44,138 nucleotides of DNA from Glutamicibacter nicotianae (GTDB lineage Bacteria > Actinomycetota > Actinomycetes > Actinomycetales > Micrococcaceae). A model generated the notes under the pieces. It worked only from the letters and a program-made list of their open reading frames with translations, was not told where the DNA came from and made no database searches. The DNA is taken from assembly GCF_006539525.1 (NCBI RefSeq), contig NZ_BJNE01000018.1, forward strand, positions 1-44,138, given 5' to 3'. Below are positions 40,130 to 44,138 of the stretch, piece by piece. Position 1 is the stretch's first letter, and every line of letters begins with the position of its first letter. The position numbers and the translations under genes were made by a program.

Positions 40130-40901
40130 TGGCCTGCTCGGCGCCGGTGCCGAAGCCGTGCTCGGCAAGGATCTGCTGGCCGCGCTCGCTGATCACGAAA
40201 TCCATGAACGCCTGCGCGCCGGGATTCTCGCCGAGCGTCGTAATCGGATAGGTGTTCACGACGTCCTCGGCTCCTTCCGGGACAATCGAGGCGACGTTTT
40301 CTTCGTTGAGCACATCGGTGGCGTAGACCAGCCCGGCATCCGCTTCACCGGCGGCCACCTTCTGCAGCACCGCGGTGACGTTCTGCTCCTCGCTGGCCGG
40401 GGTCACCTGAACCCCTTGGTCTTCGAGCAGCTGGCGGGAGGCCGAGCCGCATGGCACCTGCTGCGCGCACAGCACCGTGGTGGCCTGCGCCAGGTCATCG
40501 AGCGAATCGATATCCGCCGGGTTGTCCTGCGGCACCGCGATCACCAGGGTGTTGCTGGCAAAGATCGCCGGCTCGTGGCCGAACCCGGCCTCGGTCACCT
40601 CGGACATGTTGCGTTCATCGGCCGAGGCGAAGACGTCCACGTCGGCGCCTTCGAGGATCTGCGTGGCCAGGGTCGAGGAGCCGTCGTAGGAGATGCTGGA
40701 AATCTTCACCTCCGGGTGTTCTGCGCTGAATTCTTCGGAGATCTGCTCGAAGGCGCTTTGCAGGGAGGCCGCCGCGGAGATGGTGATGGGTTCAATTGCT
40801 GCATCCTCGGATGAGGTGCTGGCCGAACAGCCCGCCACCGCCAGCACGGACACCGCTATTCCGGCAAGAACTCGGAACCGTGGGAAAGGGCGGTACTGCA
40901 T
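40122..40901 (-). CDS. modA: Molybdate-binding lipoprotein
   Basis: 259 residues. Lipoprotein signal with lipobox LAVAGC at about residue 25. Mature region: ITISAAASLQSAFEQI, SYDGSSTLATQILEGADVDVFASAD and GLVYATDV provide the oxyanion-binding loops of ModA. AAGGAGG lies 5 nt before the ATG, a very strong ribosome site. First gene of the modABC-moeA-mobA operon and divergent from moaA across 125 bp. Confidence 0.95.
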
Positions 40902-41026
40902 GGGTCCTCCTTGAAATCGGGGCTGGTGCCAATGCTACCGTCCCGCCTGCCTTGCAGATCCATTTGCGTAGCTGATTTGTTACTTTCAGGTTAATCGTCT
41001 TCCACGCGAGGATACCGGAAGCTACT

Positions 41027-42076
41027 GTGGAGAGTATGAAAACACAAGCGGCCGACCCCCTGGGCGATGCCCGTGGGCGGCCCCTGCACGACCTGCGGAT
41101 CTCGGTGACTGACCGTTGCAATTTCCGCTGCGTGTATTGCATGCCCAAAGAGATCTTCGGCCGCGATTTCGTCTTCCGCGAGCGCTCCGAGCTGCTCAGC
41201 TTCGAGGAAATCGAACGGCTGGCCCGTATCAGCGTTTCGCTGGGGGTCACCAAGCTGCGGCTGACCGGAGGCGAACCGCTGCTTCGCCGCGGCATCGTGG
41301 ATCTGGTGGGCATGCTCGCCAAGCTGAAGACCCCGGAGGGCCAGCCGGTGGATTTGGCGATGACCACCAACGGCTCCGCGCTGCCGGTCATGGCCCAGCA
41401 GCTCAAGGACGCAGGGCTGCGCCGCGTCACCATCTCGCTGGATTCGCTGGATGACGAGAAATTCAAGGCGATCAATGACGTGGATTTCCCGGTCTCCCGG
41501 GTGCTGCACGCCATCGACGTGGCCCGCGAAGTGGGCCTGGGTCCGGTGAAGATCAATACCGTGGTCAAGCGCGGGGTCAACGACTCGGAAATCCTGTCGC
41601 TGGCCGAGCACTTCCGCGGCACTGGAGCGATCCTGCGCTTCATCGAATACATGGATGTGGGCACCACCAACGGCTGGAAGCTGGACGAGGTGCTGCCCTC
41701 CTCCGAGGTCGTGGCCATGGTCAATAAGCGCTGGGCGCTGGAACCGGTCAGCAAGACAGAGCCGGGCGAAACCGCCAACCGCTGGCGCTACACCGACGGT
41801 GCCGGGGAGATCGGCGTGATCTCCAGTGTCACCAATGCCTTCTGCGGCAATTGCTCGCGTGCCCGGGTCTCGGCCGAAGGCCAGCTGTACACCTGCCTGT
41901 TCGCCGGATCCGGCTATGACCTGCGCGCCCTGATGCGCGACGGCATCAGCGATGAGGAGTTGGCCAACGCGCTGGCAGGGCACTGGCGCAAGCGCGATGA
42001 CAACTATTCGGAACTGCGCGCCGCGCTGACCCCGGGCAACCGCAAGCGCATCGAGATGTCCTACATCGGGGGCTAG
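41027..42076 (+). CDS. moaA: GTP 3',8-cyclase, molybdenum cofactor step 1
   Basis: 349 residues from a GTG at 41027 (GGAAG upstream); the ATG three codons later has GGAG 4 nt before it and is equally possible. Radical SAM cluster CNFRCVYC (Cys31/35/38), the [14 protein letters not shown] loop, TTNGSAL and the C-terminal second cluster [18 protein letters not shown]. The protein ends in the conserved Gly-Gly (SYIGG), which is needed for activity. It converts GTP to the cyclic dihydro-GTP precursor of molybdopterin. moaC, moaD, moaE and moeB are not in the window. Confidence 0.97.
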   Translation: MESMKTQAADPLGDARGRPLHDLRISVTDRCNFRCVYCMPKEIFGRDFVFRERSELLSFEEIERLARISVSLGVTKLRLTGGEPLLRRGIVDLVGMLAKLKTPEGQPVDLAMTTNGSALPVMAQQLKDAGLRRVTISLDSLDDEKFKAINDVDFPVSRVLHAIDVAREVGLGPVKINTVVKRGVNDSEILSLAEHFRGTGAILRFIEYMDVGTTNGWKLDEVLPSSEVVAMVNKRWALEPVSKTEPGETANRWRYTDGAGEIGVISSVTNAFCGNCSRARVSAEGQLYTCLFAGSGYDLRALMRDGISDEELANALAGHWRKRDDNYSELRAALTPGNRKRIEMSYIGG

Positions 42077-42618
42077 CCCATCGATTTCTGCCCGTCCAGG
42101 GATTCGCGGATGATGTCCGCATGCCCTGCATGCTGCGTGGTTTCGGCAATGATGTGCAACAGGGTGCGGCGCACCGACCAGTGCGTGTCGGTGAACCACG
42201 GGGCGGAGGGCAATTCGTAAACCGCGTCCAGGTCGATTTTTGCCAGCAGGGCATCGGTCCGCTCGGCTACCAGTGCGTAGTTTTGCAGGAGCCCGACCAA
42301 CGTCTCGTTTGGCTGCATGTTGAATTCGTTCTGGAAGGCTTCGATCATCTCCGAGGTCGGTTCGGAGAAGTCAATGCCATCCCAGGCCATGGCGGCTCGT
42401 CCTTTGACCATGAATTCCTGCCATTGCTTCTCGACTCCGGTCACGTGCTTGACCAGCCCGCCGAGGGTCAACTCGCTGACGGTGGTTCGAGTGGCGGCCT
42501 GCTCGTCGGTCAGGTTCTGGGTGGTGACCCGCAGGAAATGCCGGGCATTGGCCAGGGCCTGGAACAGGTCGGCGCGTTCCCCGGTGAGGGTGGTGTTGGT
42601 GATGGCCATGGTGCTCAT
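42073..42618 (-). CDS. DinB-family protein
   Basis: 181 residues of the DinB/DUF664 four-helix bundle. Expected metal-ligand histidines are visible: His58 in [13 protein letters not shown], and His163/His166 in [23 protein letters not shown] lies 5 nt before the ATG. Some relatives are thiol-dependent S-transferases (mycothiol or bacillithiol), so a mycothiol-linked detoxification role is possible, but not shown. It is divergent from the WYL regulator and ends by sharing a CTAG with the moaA stop. Confidence 0.9.
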   Translation of the reverse strand: MSTMAITNTTLTGERADLFQALANARHFLRVTTQNLTDEQAATRTTVSELTLGGLVKHVTGVEKQWQEFMVKGRAAMAWDGIDFSEPTSEMIEAFQNEFNMQPNETLVGLLQNYALVAERTDALLAKIDLDAVYELPSAPWFTDTHWSVRRTLLHIIAETTQHAGHADIIRESLDGQKSMG

Positions 42619-42722
42619 GGTTGCCTCCTGGCATAAGCTGCAGCCGGTATTTCCAGCTGGTAGTCACCAGAGTAGTAGTGGAAAGTGCCAGTTTTTGTCC
42701 TAAATCAAGGCAGACTTGTTGC

Positions 42723-43688
42723 ATGAGTACCAGCACCAGATTCTTGCGCTTGCTGTCCCTGTTGCAGACCCACCGCTACTGGTCCGGGGACGAGCTGGCT
42801 GAACGCTTGGACGTCAGCCTGCGCACCGTTCGCCGCGACATCGACCGGCTGCGCGACTTGGGCTACCCGGTGCAGGCGGATCGCGGTGTGGGCGGCGGCT
42901 ACCAGCTGTCCTCTGGCGCCGCGCTGCCTCCGTTGGTGCTTGACGACGAGGAAGCGGTCGCGCTGGTTGTCGGACTGCAGTCGACGGTCCACGGCGGCGA
43001 GGATGCGCTTGCCGAGGCGGGGCTGCGTGCCCTGTCCAAGGTGGTCCCGGTGCTCCCGTCCAAGCTCCGGCAGCGAGTGCAGGCGCTGGCTACCAGCACC
43101 GTCCCGCTGAACTCCCCTTCGTCCTCACCTGGTCCCGTGGACCCGGCAGTTCTGGTGGCTTTTGCCCAGGCATGCCGCGACCATGAGCGAATTGCCTTCG
43201 ACTACAAGGATGCCAAAGGAGTTGCGAGCTCGCGCAGGGTCGAGCCGGCCCAGCTGGTGAATGTCGGCAACCGCTACTACCTGGTGGCCTTCGATCTGGA
43301 TCGCGATGATTGGCGCAGTTTCCGCGTGGACCGCGCCGAGAACGCAAACCCCCGCGCCTTGCGCTTTGCCCCTCGGCAGATCCCCGGCGGCGATGCAGCC
43401 CAATTTGTACGCGAGGGGCTGCGCGGCGCTGGAGTGCAACCAGTCAGCGCACGGGTGCACGCCAGCTCGGAGACGCTGGCACCGCGCATTGGCCGTTGGT
43501 TTGAGATTCAGCAGATAGATGAGGACAGTTGCATGGTGCGCACCGAAAATGCCGACCTGCGGTGGGCGGCTTTCGGCCTGGCGCTGAGCGAAGCGCCGGT
43601 CAGCGAGGTTCGGCCGGAAGAGCTGCGAATCCTCCTGGATTCGTGGACGAAATATCTCAGCTCACATCCACAGCGACATGCAAAATGA
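42723..43688 (+). CDS. WYL-domain transcriptional regulator (YafY type)
   Basis: 321 residues from an ATG at 42723. The N-terminal HTH_11 helix-turn-helix (RFLRLLSLLQTHRYWSGDELAERL, LRTVRRDIDRLRDLGYPVQ, shown in parts; about residues 6-50) is followed by the GVGGGYQL wing. The WYL domain (about 140-215: HERIAFDYKDAKG, RRVEPAQLVNVGNRYYLVAFD, DDWRSFRVDR) senses an unknown ligand. The C-terminal WCX extension ends the protein. It is divergent from the DinB-like gene (104-bp gap), and such pairs are common; I infer that it controls that gene and itself. Confidence 0.92.
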   Translation: MSTSTRFLRLLSLLQTHRYWSGDELAERLDVSLRTVRRDIDRLRDLGYPVQADRGVGGGYQLSSGAALPPLVLDDEEAVALVVGLQSTVHGGEDALAEAGLRALSKVVPVLPSKLRQRVQALATSTVPLNSPSSSPGPVDPAVLVAFAQACRDHERIAFDYKDAKGVASSRRVEPAQLVNVGNRYYLVAFDLDRDDWRSFRVDRAENANPRALRFAPRQIPGGDAAQFVREGLRGAGVQPVSARVHASSETLAPRIGRWFEIQQIDEDSCMVRTENADLRWAAFGLALSEAPVSEVRPEELRILLDSWTKYLSSHPQRHAK

Positions 43689-44138
43689 TCGGTCACTCTA
43701 TATTTCTTGAAATTAGTACGCGTTACTCCCTCAATCGAGGCCCTTCTTGATGCATCACCAGCTTCCCTACATCAGAAGCAGATATGAAGAGCCAGTTCAG
43801 CACTAGTTCTGGAACTATACTGCGCGCATTCTTGAAGGCTTGGAAGTGGCACTCGCTAAGCTTCGTGGTTGCTAAGCACTGGGCACGACATAGGTCAGAC
43901 TAAAAATAGTTCCCATATTCGGCCATCCGCTCTTCAAATTCCGCTTGAATAGTCTAGGCAGTCTCAACTTTCATGTATCGACAGGTAGGCGCGCTACAAC
44001 TATGACGCCGGACATAGTTCTAGCGGAGCTCGAGGTAAGTCATCAGATACCAATCGTCGTTCGCCATTGCCTCGTAAAGCGCGAGCTCCCACGAATTCTC
44101 TCTTCCGCCAGATTGCTGAAAAGCTGTCGTCGTTAAAT
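43689..44138. other. AT-richer tail without a supported gene
   Basis: 450 bp after the WYL regulator. Base composition is clearly more AT-rich than the preceding genes. A frame open at the right edge from 43945 has no ribosome site and no recognisable content. A 13-base sequence (43977-43989) is also present at 24080-24092. It may be the start of another accessory region. Confidence 0.45.

Noticed and set aside
40902-41026. Molybdenum-cofactor riboswitch or ModE site between modA and moaA
   Set aside because: I could not find a convincing conserved structure or ModE palindrome in these 125 bp.

Overview
The window looks like a chromosomal segment from a high-G+C actinobacterium. Gene content and protein styles (CebEFG/BglC-type sugar operon, YhgE/Pip operon, actinobacterial narGHJI with linked mod/moe/mob genes, GTG and TTG starts, leaderless-type promoter) best fit the Arthrobacter/Glutamicibacter group of Micrococcaceae. 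This placement is inferred from protein resemblance, not from a search.

Layout. 1-1.4 kb: an IS1380-type transposase running off the left edge. 1.5-7.6 kb: a minus-strand beta-glucoside/cellobiose-type operon (binding protein, two permeases, GH1 beta-glucosidase, LacI repressor) with two LacI-type palindromes in front and two intercistronic hairpins. 7.7-9.7 kb: a secreted nuclease preceded by a two-unit 11-bp direct repeat that looks like an actinobacterial PHO box. 9.8-13.7 kb: an apparently leaderless TetR-controlled operon encoding a degenerate ABC ATPase-like protein, a YhgE/Pip membrane protein with long heptad arrays, and the TetR repressor. 13.7-16.4 kb: an unusual pair, an ABC-exporter-like protein whose nucleotide-binding domain has lost its key residues, and a P-loop NTPase with an intact Walker A. 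16.7-22.2 kb: SixA-like phosphatase, an orphan winged-helix protein, an OmpR/PhoP-type two-component system, upp and tadA.

22.3-25.5 kb: a tRNA-Ser(CGA) with a strong terminator, followed by an accessory-looking stretch of small proteins: a Cys/His-rich 42-residue peptide, a secreted hydrophobic protein next to a two-helix membrane protein, a reading frame interrupted by an amber codon, noncoding DNA and another two-helix protein. No integrase is visible. 25.5-28.1 kb: secreted glycerophosphodiesterase with a lamin-tail-like domain, YaeQ, a 51-residue membrane protein and a Nudix hydrolase.

28.1-42.1 kb: a nitrate respiration island. narK diverges from narGHJI; the narG promoter has a good -35/-10 pair with a dyad just upstream, at the distance used by class II activators. 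The convergent operon modABC-moeA-mobA imports molybdate and builds the Mo cofactor, and moaA starts cofactor synthesis, so transport, enzyme and cofactor supply are together. 42.1-43.7 kb: a divergent DinB-like protein and WYL-domain regulator. The last 450 bp are AT-richer and hold no gene I can support.
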